Part shown: piece after piece, positions 45,048 to 57,582 of the stretch
How positions within the stretch are numbered: position 1 is the first letter of the stretch
How the letters are laid out: the number at the start of each line of letters is the position of its first letter
Assembly: GCA_028671895.1 (NCBI GenBank)
Contig: CM053794.1
Span: 40,998,501 to 41,062,500, forward strand
DNA from: Oenanthe sinensis
Lineage: Eukaryota; Streptophyta; Magnoliopsida; Apiales; Apiaceae
Direction: 5' to 3'
DNA: 64,000 nucleotides
Notes under the pieces: generated by a model
The model's input: the letters and a program-made list of their open reading frames with translations, nothing else
Database searches by the model: none
Told to the model about the DNA's origin: nothing
Translations under genes and position numbers: made by a program

Positions 45048-46695
45048 TGGTTTTGAAATTAATGTCATATTTGTTTTTCTTCTCTTTCACTCGGTGAAAG
45101 TCGGATGGTAGAGTCCCTGAACTCATTAGAGGAGTTGATAATGATGAACTCTAGGATTGTTATATTGGTAGTCGAAAACCGTATTTGGTTGGTTGTTATA
45201 AACAGTAATTTGTTATATTGCAGCAGTGAAATGCTCATGCAGAGCAACTACATAATGATATGCCATTGCTCCTCTGCAATGAGAATAATGAAGCATGTTC
45301 TTTGATTTTCGTTTAGTGAATGTGTCGGCCCTTGTTCTTGCACACTTTTTCATTTTAAATGTTACTATATGCTCATCTTAACATCTAACATGCAGGCATT
45401 GTTGAACAATCACAACACAGAACATCACAAGTAAATTAAACTACGGATGTATAGACATACTTAAATTTATTACTTATGATTCTGAATACTACTAATATCT
45501 CGAATTTTCTCCAAATTATACAAAGAAATAGAAGCATCCAAAATTATTTGTACTTGGCCTGACTCTGTTTATTTACCAAAAAATAATGTACTTTCAATTT
45601 TATTTATTTATTTATTTAGAAGCATCTTTCAAAATCTTTAATTGTCACGCCAGGATGTCAAGCGACGTGCTGATTACATGAGAAAATATGGAGTAAAATA
45701 CTATGGGAACTGTTGACTAAACAAAAGGCAGACCCGTTCATAGCCCATATGAAAGGGTCAAATTGTTGGGCTGATAAACCAAACCAAACCAAAGAAAAAG
45801 GCAATATACTGGGCTGTTATTCAAAAGAAAGTGCCACATGGTCAAACGAGAGACATGTGAAGTCTTGTGTCAGTGGGTGCAGCTGGCCTGCTGCATGACA
45901 TATACAGACTACATTTTTGACATCATCTGTAATGATACATACACTATATGCTTACATCTATATTTCCTTTTTATATGTAGTAAAAGTTAAATTCTGTCAG
46001 TAATATTTTATGCCATTATATTTATATATCTATTAGTATTCTATACTAAAAGTAACAAATGTTTCAATTTATTTACCAAATCTAAGTCAATACTCAATAG
46101 TCTCTTTTAATTTTTTCTAGACTTTATAGAATTAAGAAAAATAGAAAGATACCTAACACACATACATGTATTTTATATATTTTTTTAATAAAAAAATATG
46201 ACAAATTTTAGCATGCAACATAAATGCGCACTACCTAGATGAAAAATACACACACATACATGTATAATTCCGACACTAACATGTTCAGCCCACATTTTTG
46301 TTCTTCTTGGTAAAATTTGAAAAATCAAGGTGAAAGTATTTATGAAGGCATAAAAAAATGAGATTGAATAAAAAAGAAAGATCTTGAAAAATAATGGCAG
46401 AGCAGAGAATTTATTAGTACTGTCAAGAGGAGTTGGCCTTTATTCAAAGCACAGATTTGCCTAAACCACTAGCTAAAAAGACCTGATTTTTAGCTTTTGG
46501 TAAACAAAATCTCAATCTGGGCTTTTAAATGCACTGAATCTGGGCTCAAATCTTCAATCTTTACTCTTTTTGTCATTTCTCTCCCTGCCCACCACCGAAT
46601 TATAGTTCATCATTGACTTTAAATCTAGTCCCTTTTTATTTAATTTTAGCAAAGTAGATTCAGACTCTGGGCTGGGATCAGACCCTTCTCAAGAA
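45048..46695. other. Intergenic region between D6PK and the SEC14-like gene
   Basis: D6PK 3' UTR, then AT-rich DNA. The last 150 bp are the probable leader of the SEC14-like gene. No coding region was recognised. Confidence 0.5.
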
Positions 46696-49600
46696 ATGGG
46701 GATCATAACAGAAGATATGATCAAGCAGTTTCAGAAGATGGTGGATGACAGTAAGTGTGTGTGTGTGTTTGTGTGTGTGTGTGTTCTCACACACACACAT
46801 ATATGTATATTACTTTATTGTAGTAAAGCTCTTAACTTTAGATTTTATATTCTGAATTGTTCTCTCTTTCCTGTTTTAATTTTCTGCAGTTGATGGGCCA
46901 CTGAAGATGACATTTGAGGTATTTAGAAATTTAATGTTTGAATGTGATTCTGATCTGGGCATAAAGTTTAATGTTTACGAATTCTTTGTTTTCCCTGACC
47001 AAAAAAAAATCTTTGTTTTCTGTCTAGCTAATAAATCCATTAACATTCCTTCTACTGTAGATTTCATATAGCATAACCAATTTTGCATCGTGGCTTAATA
47101 AATCGTAGCAAAAAATAATTGATCCTACTGTTGTTTCGTAATTTGAAGTACAAGTGCGAACCTTGTAGCTTCTACTTTTTCTTTTCTTGTTAAGTTTTAT
47201 ATTCTGTGGGTGTCTAATTGTGCTAAAAATTGGATCTTTTGCATTATTTTTATGTTTTGAGAATTGGTTATGGCGGCAATTCTCTCAGAGAGATCTTGCG
47301 CTTTTTTTAAGTGGCGCTAAAAGTGGAAACATTTGACCATTAGGGTAGACTGATTTGCATTTATGAAACTAGAATCGCTGCAGGTTCATTGACATCCCCA
47401 TCTGATGTCAGGGTAGGGGGTAAAAATAATGCCTATCATGTCCGTGGTACGGTAGTAATGAACATCATTTGCAGTATATTTTGCTGCATTCTCCATATTT
47501 AACTACATAAAATACCCATATTCATAAATATTTTTCTATTCAGGTTTGGTAATGTTTTTATCCAATTAATTTGAAGGTGTATATGTGGATTATGTTTCAT
47601 TTGTATTTTATCTGATTAATATATATGTTTTATTTTATAGAATATGCATCAAGGATATCCTGCTGAAAATCTTTGTCGGTTTCTCAAAGCAAGGGATGGG
47701 AATATCTCAAAAGCTCATAAAATGGTCAGCCACAATTCATTAGTTGAAAGGATATAACATACTTATTACATTTGTCGTTTTTCTTTAGTATATTGCTTTT
47801 TGCTAACGACTTCTGCATACATTTCAGCTTCTCGACTGTTTAGGCTGGAGGATACATAACGATATCGATGATATATTGGCGGTAGGTTTATATTGTAGAA
47901 GTAAAGATGTTGATCATTGTTGGTACTTGCACCTAGTAATTGGCATATAGTAACACGGACACACTTATAAGTTATATTCAATCAAAAAACGTACATTTTG
48001 GACTTTTAGTTGGGTTTGGTTCTTATCTTCATCATGAATGTGCTTTATTACCGAAATTTCATGATTTATATTTGAAGCTAACATGTCTTCTTTTCTGGTA
48101 CAAGTTGTATAGACTCTAAATGTTAATTGCCTTATGTAAGTTTAGCGTCTTAGTTGAGTCTGTTAATGTTTCTAGGAAAAATCAAGGAATATGCTTAACT
48201 GTGACAACATTAATTAGATAGTATTTTTGTTAGAGTGGCCAATGATGGATGAACTGCTTGCTGACTTACATTGGCTTTCATTTACAGAAACCAATAGTTC
48301 CTGCAGATTTTTATAAAACTGTGCGTGATTCACAACTTATAGGCCTGTCAGGTTATACAAAACAGGTACTCCTTTTAATTCAACACTTTTTTTCCTTTTA
48401 TTGTACCTTGATTGTAAATGCATGTCAGGCCATATGAGATGACTCTGGTATTCTGGAAGCCAGAACTTACAAGCCTGGTCTTCTGATTCTCTTATTATAT
48501 ATTCAGGGTCTTCCAGTTGTTGCTATCGGGGTAGGGCTCAGCACCTATGACAAAGCATCTGTAAGCATACCTTTTCCTGTTTCATCTTCTCAAGTTGGTC
48601 AGAAATTTATATCACGTGAAAATGAGTTTAGGACGTTTCATATAGAATCACATAGAACTAATCATGTAATATTTTCTAGAACAGTTTTGATGAATATATA
48701 GTCATTTGAAGGTTTAAATCTCTATACTGCTGTATCGGTTTTATGTATGTTGAACATTAGCCTTATCTTCTGATCCTTTGTAGCACATATCCTAACATAT
48801 ATTTATAGGCTTATAGCAATATATATCTAATTGTCTTCTTTGTTTGATAGAAGATTATGTTTACTTATTTAGTAATGTATATTTAAACTGGTTCACTATT
48901 CTGTTTAATGTTATGCCTCATGTTATTTATGCTTTTTAAGAACGAGTGAAAAAGTCTAAACCCTTGAGGGGTAGGAGAAATATAGGTGTCTTAATTTTCG
49001 TCTAGGTCTTATCTATACTTGAAATGGAAAGAAATAATAATAATAATAATAAAAGAAACAGTAAAATTCCTTCTAGGGTCAACTGATCAGAAAGATATGT
49101 AATCAGGAAACATTACAATTTAATGCATAGGTGGTATTATCACTTTTATCTTTTTCTAGCTGTAGTTGAAGAATATTACTTATTGCATTAATACATTTGT
49201 GTTGTTATATTATAGATTCACTACTATGTCCAGTCGCACATCCAAATGAATGAATATCGAGATCGTGTGATATTGGTAAGTATGCAGCCTTGTGATTGTT
49301 CTGACCATTTACCTTGTCAGTAGATGTCCTTGTAATTTGACTTGTTTTGCTTCAGCCTTCTGCTACAAAGAAGTACGGCCGACATATCAACACATGCGTG
49401 AAGATATTGGATATGACTGGCTTAAAGCTTTCAGCCCTGAACCAAATCAAGGTGCCTTCAGATGATGTACTTTGTTATGTTACATCAATATGATAAAATT
49501 ATTATATTAACAGAATTCTTCAAGCGTTCTTCAAGTGAAGCATTGTAGTCTTGCTTGCATATCTTAAAAACAGAAACTTTAAAAGATTCGACTAAATCTG

Positions 49601-51060
49601 GTTTTATGGTTTGTTTTCAAATCATCATTCAAAGTAGGAAGATTTACAAGCACAACCCTTTCACGACCACGACCTCGTATTTAATATCCAGAAATGAACT
49701 TCTTATTCTCTGCGCATTATGTTATCAGTTGGGTTGTATTGTTAACTTACAGAAGTTATCATTTTCTAAGTTTGAGAACCCTCCTTTTCCATTTTATCCA
49801 TTGTCATAACTTTCTATAAAATCTTAATCTCTAAACTCTGTTATTTCTGTGCAGATTTTAACTGCTATATCAACCATAGATGACCTGAACTATCCAGAGA
49901 AGACGGATATATATTACATTGTTAATGCCCCTTACATATTTTCTGCATGCTGGAAGGTATGCCTTGATGATAATATTTATAAGATGCAAGTGTTATAAGC
50001 CTACTATTTAGACAAATTTTCAAATTAGAAGTTACAGTCTTCGAGCTTTTCAGGTTGTGAGGCCTCTTCTGCAAGAAAGAACTAGGAAGAAAATTCAGGT
50101 GCTGCAAGGTTGTGGAAGAGATGAATTGTTGAAGGTAAAGAACCTTTTTGTGATAAATTTCTAGTCACATTTTTATTTGGTTCTCTATTCGAATATGAAT
50201 CGTAGTGCTCTCTAGATCAAACATCTTCACAGATGTTGAACATGAGGTTGCAGTATGACTAATATTTAAATCATTCCCAATTCCTGTATAGAATTTCAAA
50301 TCATTTCCATCCCCCCCCCCCCCCACACACACACACCACAATTCCCATTACTATTAGCAATCTAAACAATCCCAATATGATTATACATGAGATACAGAAT
50401 GTTTTTGTAGGATAGTATAAAGCTAATTAAGGCAGTTCATATAGCTTTTTGTATGTGAATATGAATCTAATTCAAATTTTTCTGTAACTTTATTTAGCAA
50501 ATATTTAGAAGCACCTGGAGTTTGAAAGAAGAACTAATGAAAAGTTTCATTTAACAAGCTTTTACATGTAATATACAAAAACTCAAAAAGTAATGATTGC
50601 TTCTGTAAAAGATGTATTTGCTGGAGTTTTTAATAGCATTACTACGAGACGTGATCGGAAATTTTACCATGCTTTATACCTATTTACCTGATGTATCATG
50701 TTGGACGTGAGAGGTTAACTTATAACTCGAAATATGCAGATAATGGATTACGCATCTCTGCCACATTTCTGTAGAAGAGAAGGCTCTGGATCATCCCGAC
50801 ACTCAAGAACTGAAAAGGATGATAACTGTTTCTCGCTAGATAATGCCTTCCATCAAGAACTGTATGATTTTATCAAGAAACAAGCTGAGCTAAAAGATCG
50901 TGTTGCCCCAATAAAACAAGGATCCTTCCATGTTGATTTCCCCGAGCCGGCTCCCGATGATGCCAAAATTGCCGAAACAATTCAATCCGAGTTTCAGAAG
51001 CTTGGCGATCAAAACAAGCTTTCCAATGGACTAGATAAACTTGACATAAATGGTCACTAA
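46696..51060 (+). CDS. SEC14-like (CRAL-TRIO) phosphatidylinositol transfer protein
   Basis: Eleven exons: 46696-46750, 46890-46918, 47641-47724, 47828-47881, 48288-48365, 48507-48560, 49216-49275, 49356-49451, 49855-49956, 50054-50134 and 50740-51060, giving 337 aa; phases close. Exon 2 is only 29 nt. The CRAL-TRIO-N segment includes CRFLKARDGNISKAHKMLLD. The lipid-binding fold follows: GLPVVAIGVGLSTYDKAS, RHINTCVKILDMTGLKLSAL, YYIVNAPYIFSACWKVVRPL and KKIQVLQGCGRDELLKIMDY. A hydrophilic tail of about 95 residues follows (DFPEPAPDDAKIAETIQSEF). The closest remembered family is the single-domain plant Sec14 group around At5g47730. Such proteins bind phosphoinositide and other lipids and tune membrane signalling. 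A GT/AC microsatellite follows exon 1, and a run of 14 C (50311-50324) lies in intron 10. Confidence 0.9.
46751..46810. repeat. GT tract with complementary AC tract at a splice donor
   Basis: The donor of exon 1 (GTAAGTGTGTGTGTGT) runs straight into a GT microsatellite. CTCACACACACACATATATG follows within 40 bp, so the pre-mRNA can fold into a GU/CA hairpin next to the 5' splice site. Confidence 0.75.
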
Positions 51061-51910
51061 TTCCTAAAAATTGAATACATTTCTAACATATCATAAAACC
51101 ATGGTGTCCAATTACTTGGCTTCCAGCTACAAGGCTCTGAGTAATTTAGTGATGTAATACCAGAATGTCTCAAATAGTCAAATGGCATGTATAAGTATAT
51201 AATTGCTTCACAAAGATTGTAAGCATTATCAAATCAGAGTTTCTGTAATCCCATATATATTATTATCTATGTTGTTACTCTATGCAAATGTTGCAGCAGC
51301 TCTGGGTTTTCCAACATGTTTTGCTGGCAGTATCTTGGCATCTTGCCAGTTTGAATTTATGCACGAGATGGTTAGCAAAATTTTTTTTTGCATTAGATAT
51401 TACATTTACCCTGTTCAATAAATCATGTATTCATTTATAGGAAATGAGAAATGCATTCTTCAGATCCATTGATTTTCACATTTCTTTATAATAGCACTAA
51501 TGTATTCTGAAAATGTAGGTATGTGAAATAGTTCTACTTTTTAACAAAATTAAAATTGTCGATTTTTTCATCAATTTTTTTTGAACAAAAAAAATACTAA
51601 AAGTCAACTAAGATTAAAAGAAATTTTCATACAAATGCACGAAAAAATGATATGAAGAACATTTTTCTCAAATATAATTCATGCGACTGAACTATGTGAT
51701 GAATTAATGTACACTACTACTTAATACAGAAACGTTACACAGATCATAACAACAATATTAAACCAAGTAATAATGACTAAAATGTTACACACAAGACATA
51801 ATGACGTGTATAAGAAACATAGTTGCCCTAAAATCTCTAAGTTTTCGTGCATCTACAAATTAGTTTTAATATCTGTCGAATCATATTTGCTGGCTAATAT
51901 CAGTTTTAAT
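51061..51910. other. 3' flank of the SEC14-like gene; no gene seen
   Basis: Probable 3' UTR to about 51450, then AT-rich DNA. An open frame at 51203-51421 is hydrophobic but has no supporting features. Confidence 0.4.
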
Positions 51911-52102
51911 ATGGAGCCTATGGGCATAGTTGCATTTACAGGGGGGGTTATAGGGCAGATTGGGTTGTTCTTCTGGTGCCGCCCTGTGGTTAATCGTATC
52001 AAGAGTTTGATCGACTGCCTGCGCCATCCACGTCCGCCACCAGCTCGCCCCGTCTCGGCTGATACTATTTTCAAGGCCATGCAACATAGATTTGAGTCTT
52101 AA
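51911..52102 (+). CDS. Possible 63-aa single-pass membrane microprotein
   Basis: The frame from the ATG at 51911 encodes MEPMGIVAFTGGVIGQIGLF, then FWCRPVVNRIKSLIDCLRHP and a Pro-rich basic end (RPPPARPV, IFKAMQHRFES). Residues 5-22 form one hydrophobic segment with Gly spacing, followed by Arg/Lys, as in a small membrane protein with its C-terminus in the cytosol. Local GC content is higher than the flanks, which favours coding use. An in-frame extension upstream to 51773 exists but looks non-coding. I do not recognise the family. The stop codon overlaps the target site of the hAT element that begins 5 bp later. Confidence 0.4.
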   Translation: MEPMGIVAFTGGVIGQIGLFFWCRPVVNRIKSLIDCLRHPRPPPARPVSADTIFKAMQHRFES

Positions 52103-52106
52103 AGAG

Positions 52107-53955
52107 TAGGGCTGCAAATGAACAGAGCTGTTCGTGAACAAAACTCGAGCTCGGCTCGTTTAAGTGAGCTCGACTCTGTTCGTTTATTAAAAGAACCTGA
52201 TCTTGAATATAAAAATCCGCTCGGTTAGTAAACGAACCCGAGCCGAGCTTTATGCCTATTCGGCTCGAGCTCGGCTCGTTTAGCTCGGGATCGGCTCGAG
52301 TTCGGCTCGAGCTCGTCTAGCTCGGCTCGGATAAAATTTATATATATTATAAATAAAAAAATATTATGAATAATTTAAATAATTAGATCATATTTAATAT
52401 ATTAATATTTATATGAAATTATTCATATTATATATATATTGTTAATGTTTATTCATATTTAATATATTAATGTTTATATAGACCGCCTAAAATATTTATA
52501 GTTTGATTATGTATTTGTGTAAATTGTGAATCTGTGATGTACTGATGTGTCTTAATTCTTGAACATTTATTTTTAAAATCTCTAAATATAATAATTAACA
52601 CAAATTCAAATTTTATATTATATTTTTATTATGATATGTATAAATATATACACACACGCATATATTATAATGTATTTACATTTGATTATTTCAATCATAT
52701 TTAATATATTAATTTTTATGTGACTATATATATATATATATAACATACATAATTTTATAATCTTTTAATTTTCTTAAATTGATTACAATCTCATTTTAGA
52801 AAATGTATATCAATTTTATTTTATTTGTCAAAATTAAAAAATTGATTAAACCATGCCATTTTTCTCACAAGTCACAACACAAATATGAAATTTGGAATTC
52901 AACATCAAGAATTTAAAAAAACAACTTATGACCTATTCAACTTCGATCACATAGAGAAATTGACCATAATTAAATATGTTACATTTGTATTATTATATAT
53001 AATATATATATATATATATATATTAATAAATATAATACATTAAATTTGGGAATATCATTAAATTAAATATATCTTGACATCTGTACGGTTGGATCGTCGA
53101 GAAATATTTTTTAAAAAATGGAAAGAACAATTCGTGACAAAACACTAGTTACGAATTCTAGTCAATATAGTAGTGATATACTAAGATCTCCAACCAAATT
53201 AATTTTATATTTTTTTAAAATTTGAAAATATCATTATATTAGATATATCTTGACATCCGTACGGTTGGATTGTCGAGAAATATTTTAAAAGAATAGAAAC
53301 AACAATTCGTGACAATGCACTAGTTATGAGTACTAGTCAATATAGTAGTGATATACTAAGATCTCCAACCAAATTAATTTTTTATTTTTTTTTAATTTGG
53401 GGATATCATTATATTATATATATATCTTGACATTCATATGGTTGGATTGTCGAGAAATATTTTTAGAAAAATAGAAACAACAATTCGTGACAAAACACTA
53501 GTTACGAGTACTAGTTAAGTAGTCAATATAGTAATGATATACTAGAATCTTCAACCAAATTAATTTTTTATTTTTTTAAAATTTGGGAATATCATTATAT
53601 TAAGTATATCTTGACATCCGTACGGTTGGATCGTCGAGAAATATTTCTTAAAAAATAGAAACAACAATCCGTAAAAGTTATTTTTATTAATTGGACTTAA
53701 TTGAGTAAAAAATATTTATTTTGTTAGCGAACAACTCGATTCGGCTCGGACTCGGTTCGAATTCGACTCGACTCGGACCCGACTCGATTTGTTCGCGAAA
53801 AACTCGTGTTCGGCTCGTTTATTAGGAAACTCGGTTCGACTCGGTTCGTTTAAAAAAAAAGTCAAACTCGGCTCGGTTCGGTTCGTTTAAAAAAAAAGTC
53901 AAACTCGGCTCGGCTCGGGCAAAACTCGGCTCGACTCTGTTTGTTTGCAGCCCTA
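52107..53955. mobile_element. Non-autonomous hAT element, 1849 bp
   Basis: It starts TAGGGCTGCAAATGAACAGA and ends TTTGTTTGCAGCCCTA, giving terminal inverted repeats TAGGGCTGCAAA. An exact 8-bp direct repeat TTAAAGAG flanks it (52099-52106 and 53956-53963), the target duplication size of hAT transposons. The outer 200-250 bp on each side are packed with GGCTCG/CTCGAG motifs (for example CTCGAGCTCGGCTCG on the left, TCGGCTCGGCTCGGG on the right). The centre is AT-rich and has four tandem repeats. No transposase is encoded. Confidence 0.85.
53043..53675. repeat. Four tandem copies of a 175-185 bp unit inside the hAT element
   Basis: Each unit contains ATATCATTA, ATATATCTTGACATCCGTAC, GGTTGGATCGTCGAGAAATA, CAATTCGTGACAAAACACTA and ATACTAAGATCTCCAACC. 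Units start near 53043, 53217, 53393 and 53579; the last is truncated after about 95 bp. Differences between copies show the array is not recent. The third unit has a small extra duplication (GTTAAGTAGTCAATATAG). Confidence 0.85.
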
Positions 53956-53963
53956 TTAAAGAG

Positions 53964-54397
53964 TATAAGATTCTTGAGTAACCCATCTGTCATAGTTTTA
54001 ACACCAGTGTTATCCTCAGCCTAATGTTGAAGAATGTAATGCTTCTGTGATCAGATCAGATCCTGAAGATAATTAAAAAAAATTGTGGAATTGACTGTAT
54101 TTACAATATATATTCATTTCAGCTAATAATTAGTTCAGCCAATTTTAACACATTTTTCTTTTAAAATTCTATTCAACATCCATATAAAACAACAGACCAA
54201 TAAAAATATACAAGTAAACCAAACGAAGAAATACTTTCCATTTCAATTCATTATCCATAACTTCGGCAAATATCACCTGTCCACTGTAAAAAGGAAAAAA
54301 AAAATATCAATCCCAAAATATGTTACATTCAGTCTAAACCAAAACCCCAATATTTAGCTCAAGCTTCATACTTATTTTTTTAGCTTCCAGATCCGTA
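53964..54397. other. Spacer and 3' UTR of the TREPH1-like gene
   Basis: The sequence right of the hAT element continues the pre-insertion site. The 3' UTR of the minus-strand gene probably begins at 54397 and runs left. No other gene is seen. Confidence 0.4.
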
Positions 54398-57300
54398 TCA
54401 CGATGGTCTCTCGCCTGGGAGATAAGACTGAGACCCGCCATCCACTTGCTTTTTCTTGCCTTGAAAGATACCGCTGAGATTAGGCACAAGTACTTTCTTT
54501 GTCAAAGAGGTCTTAGCTTTTTCCAGCTTGCTCGATTTTACAACTTTCTCGAGTTGGTAATGATTTTGGAGACAGTAGTGGTTAGGTGATGACTCTATTG
54601 ACTTTTCTGTTTCTGCCAGTATACGAGATGCAGTTTCTGCTGCCTTCTTCTGTTCACGTTCACGCCATTTTCTGAGCTCTCCCTCCACTGCCTTTTTGGC
54701 TGCCTCAGCCATCTCAGCTTTCTTCAACGACTCTTGTGTTGCAGCTTTTATATCTTCAATCTCCTTCTGTGTAGCCTCCAATCTCTTGCGGGCCTCATTC
54801 TCACTAGCTTTCACGGCCTCGACCTGAGCCATAGCAGCAGCTACTTTCATTTCTGCTAGTTTCTCCGATTCTTCAACCTTCCGGCTCAATGACTCAAATT
54901 CTTCTTTTGATAGTGTGATCTGAGCACCGGATTCTGAAGTAGAGGCACGTGCAACATTGGTTCTCTCGGACATTATTTTAATCTGATCAAGGGCACTTGA
55001 TTCAGCTGCCTTTGCTTCTTCTGCTTCCATGAGTGCAATTTTGAGTATGTCTTCTGCTTCATCATGTGCAATTTTTGCCTCTTCAGCTTCCTTCTTCAAC
55101 TCCTCAGCTTGCTTCTTCTTGAGCTCCGATTCATGTTTTGCATCTTCACTTTCTGCTGACAACTGTTGGAGTGTTAAGATCAAATCTTCAGAAGCACCTC
55201 TTGCCTTGGATTCTTCCGCAATAGCAGCTTCAAGTACAGATTTACACTTTCTGAGCTTGACATGCAGGTATCCAGCAATGGATTCTGTTTCATTTTCCTT
55301 TTCCTTCAGTTCAGAATGCTCCTTTTTCACATTTTCCAGCTCCATTTTTAGGGATTCTACTAAGCTTCTTAGAGAGCTTTCCTCTCCGACCACTTTTTGC
55401 AACGAATCTTTAGCATCATCCAGCTCTAAAGTGACAGCTTTCACAGAATCAAGATCTGAAGCTCTTGCACTGTCGATATCTTTACGTATAACTCCTATTG
55501 CAGTAGCTGCTTCAGCCAACTCAGATTCAAGTTGTTTGGTGAGCTCAGGATCAACTTCCTCTTTCAATGCAAGCAATTTCTTTGCAGATTCTTCAAGTTT
55601 AGCTTTATGAAATTGCTTCTGAACATCCTTTTCAGCATGTATGTTTGCTTCATCTTGCTGGGTTTGTATAGTTGCAAGCTTCACCAGCCCGATGGATTCC
55701 TGCACAGCTGTGATTTCCTTGGATAGCTCACTAGCTCTTACCGTGTTTGCTTCAGTTGCATTCTCAGCTTCTGTAATTTGCTTGAGGGCAGATGCCTTTT
55801 CTTCTGCAGTTGCATAACAATCCTGGCGTATCTTCTGTAGTTCTTGTTTTGCAGCAGCTAGCTCATCAGAAGCAAGCGTGTACTGCTTTCTTGTTGTTTC
55901 TGAATCATAATTTGAAGCACTATCAATTCCTGCCGAAATACCACTGTTTGATTCCTCAAGTTTCTTTGCCTGATCCATTGCAGCTTCTGTAGCCTTGGTT
56001 GATATTTCCTTGGCCTCATTGACTGCTTTGAGTTTTTGTGACAGATCCTCAATGGTCCTTTTAGCTCTTTCAAGCTCCGCCGCTTCTTGGGCTTTTATGA
56101 TTTCAACATTTTGTAATCGCTCTTTCAACTTATTTAGCTCTTTCTGTGCCAAATGAAGTTGTGTCTCCTTTGCCAATACCCTCTGCAGGGGGAGAGAAAG
56201 ATACAGTAAATGAAAAGAAAGAAAGTTGACATGGACCCTGTAACATTGTACTAATCTTTGGCTACTGATCGTGTTAAAGGGGTAGAGAAGAGGCAAATAT
56301 TATGATGATTAGAAATAATAGCAGAACCTAATGAAAATAATTATGAACAGAAAGTGGGTTATTAACCATTTATATATTTTACAACACTTCTAAGTTTTAA
56401 CAATATAATGATTGTACTTTCAAGACTTATCAACACACTCTCTACATGTTCCAAAGTCTATCAATCTTGTTCTCTGTAGAGAACTAATAACATGCATTTA
56501 ACAAAATAGCTAATCGTCTACTCATTTTCTGTCCAATGAAAGCTAGTACCACATGTGAACACACATCCAAAATTCATAATCATAGGAAAGAGTAAAAGAC
56601 TAAAAGGCAGACACATAATGCACGGTTTCAAGAAGTCACCATATCAACAGAATCCAATAAAAAAATTAGAGGGATGATTGCATAGTACTACAGAAAAAGT
56701 AACTCTAGAAAAACTCATAGCATATGACGTGGTTATCATGCCATAAAAAAATTTCCACACCCTATTCTCATATCTTTTTCAATGAACCAATTAGGATCAA
56801 CTGCAAAAAAGTAAAGGAAAAAGTTTTTTAATGTTGGAGATTTTTACTATCTTAGGTTACTACAGCACAGAAACTATTCTGCAACTCCAAGTCGCTTGGA
56901 GTAAAAATTGTCAACCATAATGTCTTTCTACTGTTGTGGAGTAGGCTGCATTAATCGAACACATACTTCTTGCTTATTTTGGTAAGATGGTGTCGCTGAA
57001 AAAGCGATCCATCTTTTCAAGAATAATAGTACCATAAACATGGTGATTAATATATACATTTCAGAAAACAAACAATTACCAGTAAAAAAATCTAATGTGA
57101 GCTGATAAACCACAAAAAAACTCCAACAGAGCAGAAATTAGTTATGATGTATAGTATACAATTTATCTATTTACCTATATTGACTTTATTCCTGACATTT
57201 GATATCAGCACGTTTATTACAGAATAACTAAAAGTAATTCATGTATTTGTCAAAAAAAGAAAAAGTAATTCATTTTGTTAAAGAAATTGTCCTACAGTTT

Positions 57301-57582
57301 CTGCAACATTTATTATTCAATTTTGATAGTCATTGAACTTTTCACAATGGTGCAAACCCATGGTAATAGGAAATATAATCCAAACTTGGTACACATCAAG
57401 AGTTATATACATACCTCTGCAGAGTCCGGCCTTGCCTTCCTAATTGCTGGTCTCTCCCCAGAAAAAGCACCTTCCCCAAACATATTGAGAGCATCTTTGA
57501 CAGACTGAAATGGTGCCCTTGTGTCTATTTCACCAACCTGAACTTTAGGAGATCCCGTACTCTTACTGTCTTTAGCAACCAT
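54398..57582 (-). CDS. TREPH1: WEB-family coiled-coil protein, TREPH1-like
   Basis: Two coding exons, 57582-57415 and 56182-54398, giving 650 aa; the intron joins SAE to RVLAKETQLHL in frame. The N-terminus has the conserved motif VGEIDTRAPFQSVKDALNMF and GEGAFSGERPAIRKARPDSA, then about 520 residues of nearly unbroken coiled coil (Ala/Glu/Lys/Leu rich). The basic C-terminal tail (KTSLTKKVLVPNLSGIF, QGKKKQVDGGSQSYLPGERP) is diagnostic. This matches my memory of At5g55860 (TREPH1), a cytoskeleton-associated phosphoprotein needed for touch responses, in the WEB1/PMI2 family. An upstream leader intron is likely (donor CTCAG/GTTTGA at 58510, acceptor CACAAG at 57605). The open frame extending into the intron at 56183-56296 is not used. 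Confidence 0.9.

Noticed and set aside
56183..56296. N-terminal extension of the TREPH1-like second exon
   Set aside because: A clear AG acceptor at 56183-56184 and an in-frame first exon at 57415-57582 with the conserved VGEIDTRAPF motif replace it.
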